Assembly: GCF_003862475.1 (NCBI RefSeq)
Contig: NZ_RRCO01000002.1
Span: forward strand, 310,001 to 374,000
Direction of reading: 5' to 3'
Length of the DNA: 64,000 nucleotides
From: Lachnoanaerobaculum gingivalis
GTDB taxonomy: Bacteria; Bacillota; Clostridia; Lachnospirales; Lachnospiraceae
Part shown: positions 52,075 through 61,704 of the stretch, piece by piece
How positions within the stretch are numbered: the stretch's first letter is position 1
Layout of the letters: each line of letters begins with the position of its first letter
Translations under genes and position numbers: made by a program
Notes under the pieces: model-generated
Seen by the model: the letters and a program-made list of their open reading frames with translations, nothing else
What the model was told of the DNA's origin: nothing
Databases searched by the model: none

Positions 52075-52351
52075 TCGCTACTCTTGAATTTGTATTAGGT
52101 TTAATCAAGTTTTCAACAATTGCCACATGTTCTTTTGATGTTGCATACTTATTAAGAGCATCCTCATCCTTTACATCCAATATCAAAATAATATCATGTG
52201 TACTCGTAGGTAAAACATTATAAACAATATCCGCCATGATTACTTCATCCATACTTTTACATAAATCAATCAGACTGCTTTTTATCTCTTCACCTATACT
52301 TTGCTTTTCCACACCCTCATTAAACTTCCACATTACGATATGTCTTAACAT
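52058..52351 (-). CDS. Dabb-domain protein (stress-responsive A/B barrel)
   Basis: A 97-residue protein with the dimeric alpha/beta barrel fold, starting MLRHIVMWKF as is typical of the Dabb family. Family members bind or transform small molecules, but none has been assigned in this context. The ATG at 52351 has GAGGAG 7 bp upstream; the open frame starts at 52369. It lies 34 bp downstream of uvrC. Confidence 0.85.
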   Translation of the reverse strand: MLRHIVMWKFNEGVEKQSIGEEIKSSLIDLCKSMDEVIMADIVYNVLPTSTHDIILILDVKDEDALNKYATSKEHVAIVENLIKPNTNSRVAIDILS

Positions 52352-52403
52352 AAATTCTCCTCTTTTCATATATTAGTGGTGTCAAACTTTTAAGTCCAAC
52401 CTA

Positions 52404-54242
52404 TTAATCTTTTTTAATTTGAAAAAAATTACATACTGCAGTAGCGGCCTTTTTATTCATTCCTTCCACTGACATAAGTTCCTCAAGACTTGCATTTTTA
52501 ATATTTTCAATTTCTTTAAAATGCTTCATTAGTGCTTTTCGCCTTACAACTCCTATTCCTTCTATATCATCAAGTATCGACTTTACCTGAGTTTTAGATC
52601 TTAGACTTCTGTGATACTCTATAGCAAATCTGTGCGCTTCATCCTGTATTCTAGTTATAAGCAAAAATCCTTGAGAATGAGTATCTATAGGAATTTCAAC
52701 ATTGTTGTAATACAGCCCTCTGGTCCTGTGATTATCATCCTTTACCATTCCGCATACCGGAATATTAAGTCCAAATTCTTCCAAAACCTGCAAACAGATG
52801 TTTACCTGACCTCTTCCACCGTCCATAAGAATTATATCAGGCAGTTTATTAAATCCGGTATCTTTTTCATCAACACCGCGATCAAATCTCCTCGTAAGAA
52901 CTTCCTTCATCGAAGCATAGTCGTTTGGACCTATTACTGTTTTTATTTTGAATTTTCTGTAATCACTTTTTTTAGGCATTCCGTTCTCATAAACCACCAT
53001 AGAACCTACAGATTGAACACCTGAAATATTGGAAATATCATAGGCTTCCATTCTTTTTAAATTAGGCAATGATAAAAGTTCTTCAATTTCCTTTACAGCT
53101 CCCACACTTCTTGCTTCCTGTCTTTGAAGCTTTTCCCTGTCTTTGGTGAGAACGATTTCAGCATTTTTCTTTGCAAGTTCTACCAGTTTTTCCTTTGAGC
53201 CTTTCTTTGGAACAATTATATTTACCTTTGAACCTCTTTTAGCAGAAAGCCATTCCGAAATGAGGTTTTCATCCTTTAATTCATACTGTGACATTATTTG
53301 GCTTGGTACAAAAGGAGTTCCCGCATAGAACTGTTTTATAAAACTCTCCAGTATATCAACTTTTTCATCATCCATTGCAACTTGTATATAATGATGTTCT
53401 CTACCAACCATCTTTCCCTCCCTGATAAAGAACACCTGTACAACAGCATCCCTCTCATCTCTTGCCATTGCAATAATATCCCTGTCTTTTGAATCATCTG
53501 AAGTGATTTTCTGTTTTTGTGTAATATGAAGTACGGAGTTTAATAAATCTCTTTGTTTTGCCGCATCTTCAAATTTAAGTTCGGCTGAAAGCCTTTCCAT
53601 CTCGGTTCTTATTTTATTTATAATAGGGTCAAAATCACCACTCAAAAATTTAAGTGCTTCGGCAGCATTTTTATTATATTCATCTTTTGATATATAATTT
53701 TGGCATGGAGCATCACACTGATGTATAAAATAGTCAAGACATGGACGCTCCGCTCCTATATCCTTTGGGAGATTTCTACTGCAAGTCCTTAGCTTATACA
53801 CTCTGTTTAAAAGATTTATTGTATCTCGTACTGCATTTCCGCTTGAAAAAGGACCGAAATATCTGTTTTTGTCCTTCTTTATCTGCCTTACCATCTGCAG
53901 TCTGGGGTATTCCTCTTTTACTGTAAGTTTTATATAGGGATAGGTTTTATCATCCCTAAGCATTGTATTATACCTTGGTCTATGTTCTTTTATCAGATTA
54001 TTCTCAAGTACCAATGCCTCCAGCTCGGAATCGGTTACAATATATTCAAATCTTTCAATCTTTGAGACCATTTGTTTTATCTTAGGACTCTTATCCTTAC
54101 TTGATTGAAAATATTGCCTTACTCTGTTTTTTAACGAAATAGCCTTGCCGACATATATAATATCATCTTTTTTGTCATGCATTATATAAACACCCGGCTG
54201 ACGTGGCAACTTCTTTAATTCATCTTCTATTACAAATGCCAT
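52404..54242 (-). CDS. uvrC: Excinuclease ABC subunit C
   Basis: A 612-residue UvrC, which makes both incisions in nucleotide excision repair. The N-terminal GIY-YIG nuclease has [19 protein letters not shown], a four-Cys region contains CSRNLP and [13 protein letters not shown], the UVR motif lies near 205-235, the RNase H-like nuclease begins at [11 protein letters not shown], and two helix-hairpin-helix motifs end the protein. Start ATG 3 bp after the upstream DUF1653 gene. Confidence 0.97.
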   Translation of the reverse strand: MAFVIEDELKKLPRQPGVYIMHDKKDDIIYVGKAISLKNRVRQYFQSSKDKSPKIKQMVSKIERFEYIVTDSELEALVLENNLIKEHRPRYNTMLRDDKTYPYIKLTVKEEYPRLQMVRQIKKDKNRYFGPFSSGNAVRDTINLLNRVYKLRTCSRNLPKDIGAERPCLDYFIHQCDAPCQNYISKDEYNKNAAEALKFLSGDFDPIINKIRTEMERLSAELKFEDAAKQRDLLNSVLHITQKQKITSDDSKDRDIIAMARDERDAVVQVFFIREGKMVGREHHYIQVAMDDEKVDILESFIKQFYAGTPFVPSQIMSQYELKDENLISEWLSAKRGSKVNIIVPKKGSKEKLVELAKKNAEIVLTKDREKLQRQEARSVGAVKEIEELLSLPNLKRMEAYDISNISGVQSVGSMVVYENGMPKKSDYRKFKIKTVIGPNDYASMKEVLTRRFDRGVDEKDTGFNKLPDIILMDGGRGQVNICLQVLEEFGLNIPVCGMVKDDNHRTRGLYYNNVEIPIDTHSQGFLLITRIQDEAHRFAIEYHRSLRSKTQVKSILDDIEGIGVVRRKALMKHFKEIENIKNASLEELMSVEGMNKKAATAVCNFFQIKKD

Positions 54243-54245
54243 CTG

Positions 54246-54788
54246 TTACCTTAATCTTTTTCCCTCAAAATGTATTTGCATATCAAGATATGCAATAAAA
54301 TCTGCAATATCTATTGTCTTATCAATACCGTTTCTCTTTAATCCGTAAATATCAAATATAGCATCCAACTGCTTATCTGTTATATTTTCCTTGTTGGCTA
54401 AGAGTATTTTCTTTTTTGTATAATAATCATCCGCATCCAGAAAGTCTATAAAGAAATTTTTTTGCTCATCTTTACTTTCTTCCTGATGTGTTTTTTTATT
54501 TATTTCTATATTAATTTCACTATTTCTATCTGTAATTTTTTTAGATGCTTCAGATATATTTTCCAACTTTTCAAATCGATATTTTTGTTCTATATCGGGA
54601 TATTTTTCTCTGTCAACTTCACTTAAGAACATATCAAGAGGTCTTGCATATACTCCGAAATCTCCGTAAAGGGCCTGATATATTACAAGTTGTTCCTTAC
54701 TTTCAGAATGTGTGGCAACAGCAATTATCTGATAAAGCTTATTTTTAAAATGTCTGTAGAACTCTCCCGGTCTTGGATTCTCTCTCAT
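54246..54788 (-). CDS. DUF1653-domain protein
   Basis: The N-terminal 75 residues form a DUF1653 domain (PRPGEFYRHFKNKLYQII, YQALYGDFGVYARPLDMF). The remaining about 100 residues are acidic and helical and have no known domain. Function is unknown. GAGGGTG precedes the ATG. It is cotranscribed with uvrC, starting 3 bp before it. Confidence 0.85.
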   Translation of the reverse strand: MRENPRPGEFYRHFKNKLYQIIAVATHSESKEQLVIYQALYGDFGVYARPLDMFLSEVDREKYPDIEQKYRFEKLENISEASKKITDRNSEINIEINKKTHQEESKDEQKNFFIDFLDADDYYTKKKILLANKENITDKQLDAIFDIYGLKRNGIDKTIDIADFIAYLDMQIHFEGKRLR

Positions 54789-54803
54789 TATATCACCCTC
54801 TTT

Positions 54804-55409
54804 TTAATCAAAATTTTCTTTTAAAAATACCCATACATTATCTATAAGTTCCTCTACACTTGATGCGGTATAGATTATCTCATCCGGATCATGTATATAG
54901 AAAATAACCTGTCCGACTTTTCCTTCCTTATCCGGATCAAAGTCAAGCATAAGATATCCGCAATTAAGGTATGTCGCAAAGGCAAACCAATCTTTATGGA
55001 AAAGATATGGCTTTATTCTGCTGTCTCTCATTTGTTCTATAACTTCATCGGTAAAATAGTCAGGATAATCTGTTAAAAGAGCATCTCTGTCTTGAAAATA
55101 GCTCTTTACCTTTTTCATCTCTTCAAGACTGAATAATGTAAAATTGATTTCTCTACCCTCTATATCACATTGTAACAATTCAAAATATCCGCTACCGTTT
55201 TTGTATGAATAAAGCTCTTTAAAATCCTCAGGCAATTTTATTCCGAAAGTTTTTTCAAAATCTTCAAACTCCACTTCACTTGCGCCACCTATTTGTTCAT
55301 ACTCTTCAAAGTACCCTTCTTCTATAGGATCATCTATTCCCAATTCCTCAAAGTTCTCACAGATATATTTTTCAGCTTCTTTTAGCTTTTCTTTGATTGT
55401 CATACCCAT
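54804..55409 (-). CDS. SMI1/KNR4 (SUKH) family protein
   Basis: A 201-residue SUKH-fold protein: GASEVEFEDFEKTFGIKLPEDFKELYSYKNGSGYF is the family core. Bacterial SUKH proteins often serve as immunity proteins against polymorphic toxins, but here no toxin is next to it. It lies upstream of the DUF1653 gene by 15 bp on the same strand. A role outside toxin immunity is possible. Confidence 0.85.
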   Translation of the reverse strand: MGMTIKEKLKEAEKYICENFEELGIDDPIEEGYFEEYEQIGGASEVEFEDFEKTFGIKLPEDFKELYSYKNGSGYFELLQCDIEGREINFTLFSLEEMKKVKSYFQDRDALLTDYPDYFTDEVIEQMRDSRIKPYLFHKDWFAFATYLNCGYLMLDFDPDKEGKVGQVIFYIHDPDEIIYTASSVEELIDNVWVFLKENFD

Positions 55410-55567
55410 TTATTTTACCTTCTTTTATTTTCGTTAGTATTGATTTTTATTATATCACATTGAATTGTAGATGACAGTTCTTTTTAAATTTTAAATATTG
55501 TATTTCGACGCTATAATTTGTATACTAAAATTAGTTTCAGAATTATTTGATAATTGAAAGGTTGATT

Positions 55568-56005
55568 ATGCTGAAAATTTTTTATGGAGATATGAAAGAT
55601 TCTATTTACAATACGGCATCTTATTTTAAGTATGATTATGAAGATGATTGGATAGTGGATCCGTTTGTAATGGATATGATTTATGATGTAGATAAGTCAA
55701 TTGTCTTAGACAGTGGAGTTATAGACAGTCCTGTCTTAGGTAAAATACCTCCAACAGGTTTATCAGGTGGTGTAAAGACGCTAATCTTGGTCAAATTTGA
55801 AAAAGATAAGATATTTAATGCTTCTACTTGTGGTGATAATTGTGCTAAATGGTTTTTAAAGATTGCGGAAAAAGAAGATAGAATAATTAACTTACATCAT
55901 TTGATGGACTTTGGTAAAGAAGGATTTGAAATATTGATAATGAACACTAACCAAATAGTACATACAAGAATGGAACTTGTAAGTATAGCCGGTGAATTTT
56001 TATAG
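55568..56005 (+). CDS. DUF4869-family protein
   Basis: About 145 residues beginning MLKIFYGDMKDSIYNTASYF and containing VLDSGVIDSPVLGKIPPTGL, SGGVKTLILV and NASTCGDNCAKWFLKI, which I recognise as the DUF4869 pattern. No function is established. The ATG at 55568 has AAAGG about 8 bp upstream; the open frame starts at 55547. It is followed after 15 bp by a P-loop ATPase gene, so the two form a small operon. It is plus-strand, in contrast to its surroundings. Confidence 0.8.
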   Translation: MLKIFYGDMKDSIYNTASYFKYDYEDDWIVDPFVMDMIYDVDKSIVLDSGVIDSPVLGKIPPTGLSGGVKTLILVKFEKDKIFNASTCGDNCAKWFLKIAEKEDRIINLHHLMDFGKEGFEILIMNTNQIVHTRMELVSIAGEFL

Positions 56006-56020
56006 AAAAGACGTGATATT

Positions 56021-56986
56021 ATGAAAGGAACGCACAGAGTTGTTGTATCTACAAAGCGTCTAAAATATGACTTTGTGATACGTAGAAATATAACAATCAT
56101 TCAAGGGAACAGCGCAACCGGTAAAACTACTTTAGTTGATATGATTAGGGAAGCTGTGAACAATACTTCCGGAGCATCTGTTGATCTGGTATGTGATAAA
56201 AAGTGTTTTGTACTTGACGGTACACTTTGGAAGGAACAGCTGGCAGCTGTTTCAAATAGTATTGTATTTATCGACGAAGGAAATGAATTCATTAAAACAA
56301 TTGAGTTTTCCAAGTTTATTCAAACTACAGATAATTATTATGTTATTGTGACCAGGGAATCCTTACCTACTCTACCTTATAGTGTAGAAGAGATATATGG
56401 TATTAAGACTTCAGGAAAGTATGGAAAGTTGGAGCAAAAATTTAATGAGTTTTACAGGATATATGGCTCTGATATATATAAAGAATCTATACATCCTGAT
56501 ACTGTTTTAACGGAAGACAGCAATTCAGGGTATCAGTTTTTTAAAAGTATATGTAATGACTCACATATAAAATGTGAAAGTTTAAACGGTAAATCAAATA
56601 TCTTTCAGTATTTGAATTCAAATGACAATGAAAACATTCTTGTAATAGTAGATGGTGCAGCATTTGGTTCGGAAATGCATAGAGTAACAGAGTTAATAAG
56701 GGATAAAAAAGAAATAGCAATTTATTTACCGGAGTCATTTGAATGGTTAGTATTATTATCCGGTGTTGTGAAAAACTCCATGCTATATAGTATATTGGAG
56801 AGGCCGGCAGATTATATAGAATCCAAGGAGTGTTTCAGTTGGGAGAGATTTTTCACCGCTATTTTAATTGATATGACAAAAGATAGCTATCTGGCATACA
56901 CGAAAAAAAATTTAAACTCCGTATATTTGACAGACACGGTTAAAAAATCAATTCTTGAAAGGATTAAATATATTAAATTAAACTGA
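56021..56986 (+). CDS. P-loop ATPase partner of DUF4869
   Basis: A 321-residue protein. Walker A GNSATGKTT occupies 29-37, Walker B SIVFIDE 80-86, and YYVIVTRE (106-113) could be a sensor strand. The C-terminal half has ILVIVDGAAFG (206-216) and IYLPESFEWL (234-243), hydrophobic strands ending in acidic residues that faintly recall a TOPRIM-like fold, a speculative idea. The TGA stop codon (56984-56986) lies in the terminal repeat of an IS1380 fragment, so the original C-terminus may be slightly longer. No membrane segments. Function unknown. Confidence 0.7.
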   Translation: MKGTHRVVVSTKRLKYDFVIRRNITIIQGNSATGKTTLVDMIREAVNNTSGASVDLVCDKKCFVLDGTLWKEQLAAVSNSIVFIDEGNEFIKTIEFSKFIQTTDNYYVIVTRESLPTLPYSVEEIYGIKTSGKYGKLEQKFNEFYRIYGSDIYKESIHPDTVLTEDSNSGYQFFKSICNDSHIKCESLNGKSNIFQYLNSNDNENILVIVDGAAFGSEMHRVTELIRDKKEIAIYLPESFEWLVLLSGVVKNSMLYSILERPADYIESKECFSWERFFTAILIDMTKDSYLAYTKKNLNSVYLTDTVKKSILERIKYIKLN

Positions 56987-57229
56987 ATTATTCACGGTGC
57001 AATATTTAAATTAAGTACCATGCTATTAATCTTTAAGTTTAATATATGACGCTATAACTGACTTAATACACCTAAAAATGGGCAGCTGCTACACAGCTTG
57101 AATGTTATATACCTTGCTGAATGAATTACTTTTGCAGCAATCTTTAGCAGTTTTAGACGGACAGTATCAATGCGTTGTTTTCTCATATTTGCAGGTAATG
57201 AGGGTCGTCTAAACCAATTAAATATGTTA
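56983..57229 (-). mobile_element. IS1380-family remnant (copy 3), 3' end only
   Basis: Matches the right end of the intact element from CTGAATTATTCACGGT to within the transposase C-terminal region. About 130 bp are missing near 57085, exactly between two ATGGGCA direct repeats that are present in the intact copy, which indicates a slippage deletion. The remnant ends abruptly at 57229. Confidence 0.85.
57086..57229 (-). pseudogene. IS1380 transposase fragment
   Basis: Encodes about 48 residues (MRKQRIDTVRLKLLKIAAKV and flanks) matching the C-terminal part of the intact transposase. It has no start and is cut on both sides. Confidence 0.8.
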
Positions 57230-57262
57230 GACGTGGGAAATTTTATTACTATTTCACACGTC
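57230..57262 (-). terminator. Hairpin ending the GH32 operon
   Basis: GACGTGTGAAA pairs with TTTCCCACGTC with one mismatch. It lies 10 bp after the GH32 stop and abuts the IS1380 remnant, which has replaced whatever T-run once followed. Confidence 0.55.
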
Positions 57263-57272
57263 TGTTTTATTA

Positions 57273-58682
57273 TCATTCAATATTTATTTTTCTATACCTG
57301 ATAAAGGTATCTTTTAATCTTATTCCAATACCGATTTTTCCCTTATGTGGATAAATCATGGATGTAAAGTTGTACTTACCTCCAAGCAAATAGACTTCCA
57401 GAACATTTCCGTCTTTTATTATACTGAAATCTATATCAGTTTCATTTTGTATATCTGCTTTATATATCCTTATTCCGCTTCGTATATACTCATCAGCTTC
57501 AGTAAAATCTGTAATTATATTACCAAAGAGAAAATCAAGTTTTATTATTATTTTTTGCTCTTCAATGTCAAAAAATTCAAGCTCTAATTCTGTGCTGTTT
57601 TTATCTCTTGATATTGTACCGGATATATAAATCCTTTCACACATATTATCCAATATATTATATGTATTTTTGTCACTTCTTTTACTCTTCTGGCTGTATT
57701 CAAAGTCATTTTTAAGTTCAAAGTCATTACTGTAAGGTGGCATTTTCAAAACATTTTCTTCCATATCAATCAGTCTTGGATATGACATTATTCCGCGATA
57801 TCCGCTTTCTTCTGATGGGCCATGGTCATTGATCCACGGCATCCATTCCCAACCTCCAAGCCACGCCATCGAAATAATTTGTCCATACTTATCCTTATAT
57901 GTTTGAGATGCGTAATAGTGAGGACCAAAATCCAATGTCCCACTATATTCATGAAAGAAAATACAATTTTTAAAATTAATATTTCCAACCATATATACAG
58001 TAGGTAGAAAATCGGTACGATTCATAGGTGATGCTGTTATAACCCACTTTCCATCTATTTCAAATATATCCGGACATTCAAACATTGTCCCTTCACCGGC
58101 TTTTGCCTCATACAATATTCCACTATAGATCCATTCAAACAAATTCTTAGAATAAAAAAGATATATTCTCCCATGGCTTTCAAGATCCGACGCATTTTTG
58201 TCGGATCCTCCAATCACCATTTGCCATGCTCCATCATGAAATATTACTTTAGGGTCTCTAAAGTCTTTTCCAATAGATTCAATAATGGGATTTTTCTCAT
58301 ATTTTATAAAATTATAACCGTCAAAAGAATATGCCATGCATTGTCTTTGACAAACTTCACCATCAACCAATGAAACAGCCGTATAAAAAGCATATATTTT
58401 ATCTTCATTAACAACTACAGAGCCTGAAAAGCATCCACCTCTGTCATAATCCTCATATAACTCATTCGGAATAAGAACAGGCTTACACTCTTCCCAATGT
58501 ATTAAATCAGGACTCACGGCATGACCCCAATGCATTTTATCCCAGTTATTGCTGTATGGATTACATTGGAAGTACATATGATATTTACCCTGAAACCACA
58601 CAAGACCGTTCGGATCATTTATCCAGCCTCTTTTTAAGGCAAAATGATATTTCGGCCTGAAAATATTTTGCTTCATACTCAT
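57273..58682 (-). CDS. GH32 beta-fructosidase (sucrose/fructan hydrolase)
   Basis: A 469-residue GH32 enzyme. The nucleophile lies in WINDPNG (D23), the transition-state stabiliser in FRDPK (D143) and the acid/base in FECPD (E202). A C-terminal beta-sandwich follows from about 330. No signal peptide, so it acts in the cytoplasm on imported sucrose or fructo-oligosaccharides. It shares four bases with the upstream permease stop. Specificity (sucrose, inulin-type or levan-type) cannot be read. Confidence 0.93.
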   Translation of the reverse strand: MSMKQNIFRPKYHFALKRGWINDPNGLVWFQGKYHMYFQCNPYSNNWDKMHWGHAVSPDLIHWEECKPVLIPNELYEDYDRGGCFSGSVVVNEDKIYAFYTAVSLVDGEVCQRQCMAYSFDGYNFIKYEKNPIIESIGKDFRDPKVIFHDGAWQMVIGGSDKNASDLESHGRIYLFYSKNLFEWIYSGILYEAKAGEGTMFECPDIFEIDGKWVITASPMNRTDFLPTVYMVGNINFKNCIFFHEYSGTLDFGPHYYASQTYKDKYGQIISMAWLGGWEWMPWINDHGPSEESGYRGIMSYPRLIDMEENVLKMPPYSNDFELKNDFEYSQKSKRSDKNTYNILDNMCERIYISGTISRDKNSTELELEFFDIEEQKIIIKLDFLFGNIITDFTEADEYIRSGIRIYKADIQNETDIDFSIIKDGNVLEVYLLGGKYNFTSMIYPHKGKIGIGIRLKDTFIRYRKINIE

Positions 58683-59506
58683 GACTTTACTGCCCCCAAC
58701 GTCATTCCGGCTGTCATCTTTTTATTTAATGAAAAATATATAACCAATGTAGGTAATACAGACATCGTGATAGCCGCATAGGTTGCCCCCCAGTCTTTTA
58801 ACCCTCTTGGCCCTATAAAGTCAGCAAGACCTATAGATATCGTTTTCAGTTCTGTACTGTTTATAAATACAAGACTGAATGTATAGTCATTCCACACAGT
58901 TATAAAATTCATAGCAAGCACCGTCATTATTGTATTTAAAGACAACGGTATGATTACTTTTGTATAAATACCGTAGATACTTGCTCCGTCAATTACCGCA
59001 GCCTCTATAATTTCATCAGGAATAAATGAATAAAAATTTACAAACAACATTATCGATACAGGTAATTGAAATGCCAACAGAGGCAATATGACACTTATTC
59101 TTGTATTTATAAGTCCAATTTTTACAAACATTGTAAATAAGGGTATCAATGTAACTGCATATGGAATTGTAAGGCCTATAAGAAAATATCGGTATATCTT
59201 CTTCCTTCCCGTAAATTTCATCTTGGCAATAGCAAATGATGCCATTGAACTGATTAATACAATAAATACCAATGATACTACAGAAATTATAGCACTGTTT
59301 TTTATATAGGTTATTATATTGCTTTCAGTGAATATTTTAATAAAGTTCTCTAAAGTAAATCTCTTTGGAAAGCTGAACGGTTCTGTCAATAACTCTATAT
59401 TCGGTCTAAACCCGGCTACGATAAGCCATATAACAGGATAGCCCTGAATTATAAGGAACAGAATCATAACAGACCAATATATTATTTTTCTGATATTTCT
59501 TTTCAT
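58679..59506 (-). CDS. Sugar ABC transporter permease (MalG-type)
   Basis: A 275-residue CUT1 permease with six membrane helices. The ATPase-contacting EAA loop is EIIEAAVIDGASIYGIYTKV. It is the second permease of the operon, starting 8 bp after the first. No ATPase is encoded here. Confidence 0.92.
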   Translation of the reverse strand: MKRNIRKIIYWSVMILFLIIQGYPVIWLIVAGFRPNIELLTEPFSFPKRFTLENFIKIFTESNIITYIKNSAIISVVSLVFIVLISSMASFAIAKMKFTGRKKIYRYFLIGLTIPYAVTLIPLFTMFVKIGLINTRISVILPLLAFQLPVSIMLFVNFYSFIPDEIIEAAVIDGASIYGIYTKVIIPLSLNTIMTVLAMNFITVWNDYTFSLVFINSTELKTISIGLADFIGPRGLKDWGATYAAITMSVLPTLVIYFSLNKKMTAGMTLGAVKS

Positions 59507-59514
59507 ATATACTC

Positions 59515-60384
59515 CTATTCTTTTTCGCCATCCATATATTTACTGATTAATAAAACTCCAATAATACTGAGTATTACAATTATTACAGCAATTGCGCTTC
59601 CATATCCGTAGTCTCTGCTGGTAAAAGCTTTTTTATACATATATGTCGCAAGTATTTCAGATCTGTGATTCGGACCTCCTTTAGTCATATTCATAGGTGC
59701 CGCAAAACCTCTAAGCGCACCCACCAGACTCAATATACATGAAAGCATAATTACATTTGCTATAGCCGGTATTCTGATTTTTACCAGAATCTGCAATTCT
59801 GTAGCTCCGTCTATTCTTGCCGCTTCCAATATATCAGGTGACACCGAAACCAATGCAGAATAGAAAATGATCATATAAATACCTATATATTGCCAGCCTT
59901 CCACAGAAGCAACCGCCCATAAAACAGTTTTATATTCACTTAAAAAAGCAATAGGCTCCATACAAAGCATTCTTCTGAAGATATTGAATAAACCCAAAGG
60001 CTCATACGAATAAAATCCTGTAAACAATTGTGAAATTGCAATAACCGTAATAACAGAAGGTATGTAATATACAGTTTGTATGAATCCTCTTCCTTTTTTT
60101 AGATATGTAAGTAAAACTGCAATGCTAAAACCGAATCCGAGCTGAAATACCATTACAATAAGTATATATATTATATTGTTTCCGAATGCCTGTCTGAATA
60201 CACTGTCTCCGAAAAGTTTTATGTAGTTATTAAAACCTACAAAACTCTTTTTCCCTATACCGTTCCAATCTAAACAGCTGTAATAAATTGAAACGAGTAT
60301 AGGAACCATAACTATAACAGAATAGACAATAAAAGCAGGTAGCAAAAATACAGCAATCGCTTTCTTATCTCTCAAAATTTTCAT
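59515..60384 (-). CDS. Sugar ABC transporter permease (MalF-type)
   Basis: A 289-residue CUT1 permease with six membrane helices and the EAA loop ILEAARIDGATELQILVKI. It begins 6 bp after the binding protein gene. Confidence 0.92.
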   Translation of the reverse strand: MKILRDKKAIAVFLLPAFIVYSVIVMVPILVSIYYSCLDWNGIGKKSFVGFNNYIKLFGDSVFRQAFGNNIIYILIVMVFQLGFGFSIAVLLTYLKKGRGFIQTVYYIPSVITVIAISQLFTGFYSYEPLGLFNIFRRMLCMEPIAFLSEYKTVLWAVASVEGWQYIGIYMIIFYSALVSVSPDILEAARIDGATELQILVKIRIPAIANVIMLSCILSLVGALRGFAAPMNMTKGGPNHRSEILATYMYKKAFTSRDYGYGSAIAVIIVILSIIGVLLISKYMDGEKE

Positions 60385-60390
60385 AAAATT

Positions 60391-61692
60391 CTATTTATTT
60401 GCCTCCAAGGCTTCATCCACTGCCTTTATAAAGTCATCGGTTGTTTCTTCACCCATACAAAGTCCCGGCAGATTATCATTTATTGTTGCTATTACGTCTT
60501 CATTCAATACTACATCCCAAGGTCTTGCCGCAGTTGATCCTATATTATTTGTATCTTCCATTACCTTTAAAAACAATGGATCAAAGCCGCTGCTATCGCT
60601 CATATCCACTTTCTGTGGTGCCAAATGCTCATGTGCAAAATATGCAGGACTGTAGTTTTTAACTATAAATGTCAGATAATCTTTGTACTGATCATCAAAA
60701 GACTTAGGATTAACTGCCAAACCTATTCCACCAAACGCCCAGTAGTCATTTGCATTTGTTTTTCCGTCCTTTATTGTAGGCATATAAAAATAATCCACAT
60801 TCAATCCTTCCGGTCTGTTCTTATCTGTAAAATAATTTAACTCCCAAGTACCTGTAGGATACATTGCGCTCTTTCCACTAAGAAATAAATTTAATCCTGT
60901 AGCTACATCGGTCGTTGAAAATCCCGGTTGGAAATACTGTCCTATTTCAGACATAAAAGTTGCCGCCTTAATGCCAGGTTCATCAGACATCTTAGCTTCT
61001 CCTAAAGATAGTTTGTTTAAATACTCATTTCCTGTCATTCTGAACGGATATGTTGCAAGAAGGCGAAGTAAAGGCCATCCGTCTCCTCCACCGATTCCAA
61101 ATGCAGTATACCCTTTTTCTTTTAAAACCTTGCAGTCTTCTAAAAGCTCATCCAATGTTTTTGGTGCTTCAATTCCGGCATCTTTAAACATATCGACATT
61201 GTACCAAATCATTTCTGTTGAAAGCTCTAAAGGTAATGTATACAATTTACCGTCAGAAGTTCTTCCATAGTTTAATGCCAATGGAATATAGCTGTCTTTT
61301 TCACCTATTTCATCAAGAAAGGCATCCATATCTGTGAGCATTCCCTGTTCTCCAAGTTCTGTAGCATATGGTGTAGCATCAAGATCAAACATATCCGGCA
61401 TCTGCCCGCCTGCAATCATCGTTCTAAGTTTTTGATCATACGATGTTCTGTCTGCATTACTGTCAATAACAAGCTTTATATTCCCACCCTGCTCATTATA
61501 TTTATCCGTTATCTCCTGCAATGTTACCATTGTATCATCTGATGCGGACCTTGAAGAGAAATAATGAATCTCTCTTACATTACCGTCTGTGTTTTCAGCC
61601 TCTGTAGAATTTGCGGCAGTTTGTGCTTTATTTCCGCAACCCATTAATACCATTCCTGCTATAAGGCATATTGTTCCTATCTTCTTGTACAT
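60391..61692 (-). CDS. Sugar-binding lipoprotein of the fructan-type ABC transporter
   Basis: A 433-residue extracellular solute-binding protein of family 1. The signal peptide ends with lipobox LMGC (Cys at 19), followed by an Asn/Ala/Glu-rich linker. It is located between a GH32 gene and two permeases, so its ligand is probably a fructo-oligosaccharide or sucrose. Confidence 0.9.
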   Translation of the reverse strand: MYKKIGTICLIAGMVLMGCGNKAQTAANSTEAENTDGNVREIHYFSSRSASDDTMVTLQEITDKYNEQGGNIKLVIDSNADRTSYDQKLRTMIAGGQMPDMFDLDATPYATELGEQGMLTDMDAFLDEIGEKDSYIPLALNYGRTSDGKLYTLPLELSTEMIWYNVDMFKDAGIEAPKTLDELLEDCKVLKEKGYTAFGIGGGDGWPLLRLLATYPFRMTGNEYLNKLSLGEAKMSDEPGIKAATFMSEIGQYFQPGFSTTDVATGLNLFLSGKSAMYPTGTWELNYFTDKNRPEGLNVDYFYMPTIKDGKTNANDYWAFGGIGLAVNPKSFDDQYKDYLTFIVKNYSPAYFAHEHLAPQKVDMSDSSGFDPLFLKVMEDTNNIGSTAARPWDVVLNEDVIATINDNLPGLCMGEETTDDFIKAVDEALEANK

Positions 61693-61704
61693 ACTAATCT
61701 CCTT

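Noticed and set aside
57052-57276. 74-codon minus-strand ORF
   Set aside because: Formed from a hairpin region and a rearranged IS1380 transposase fragment; not an independent gene.
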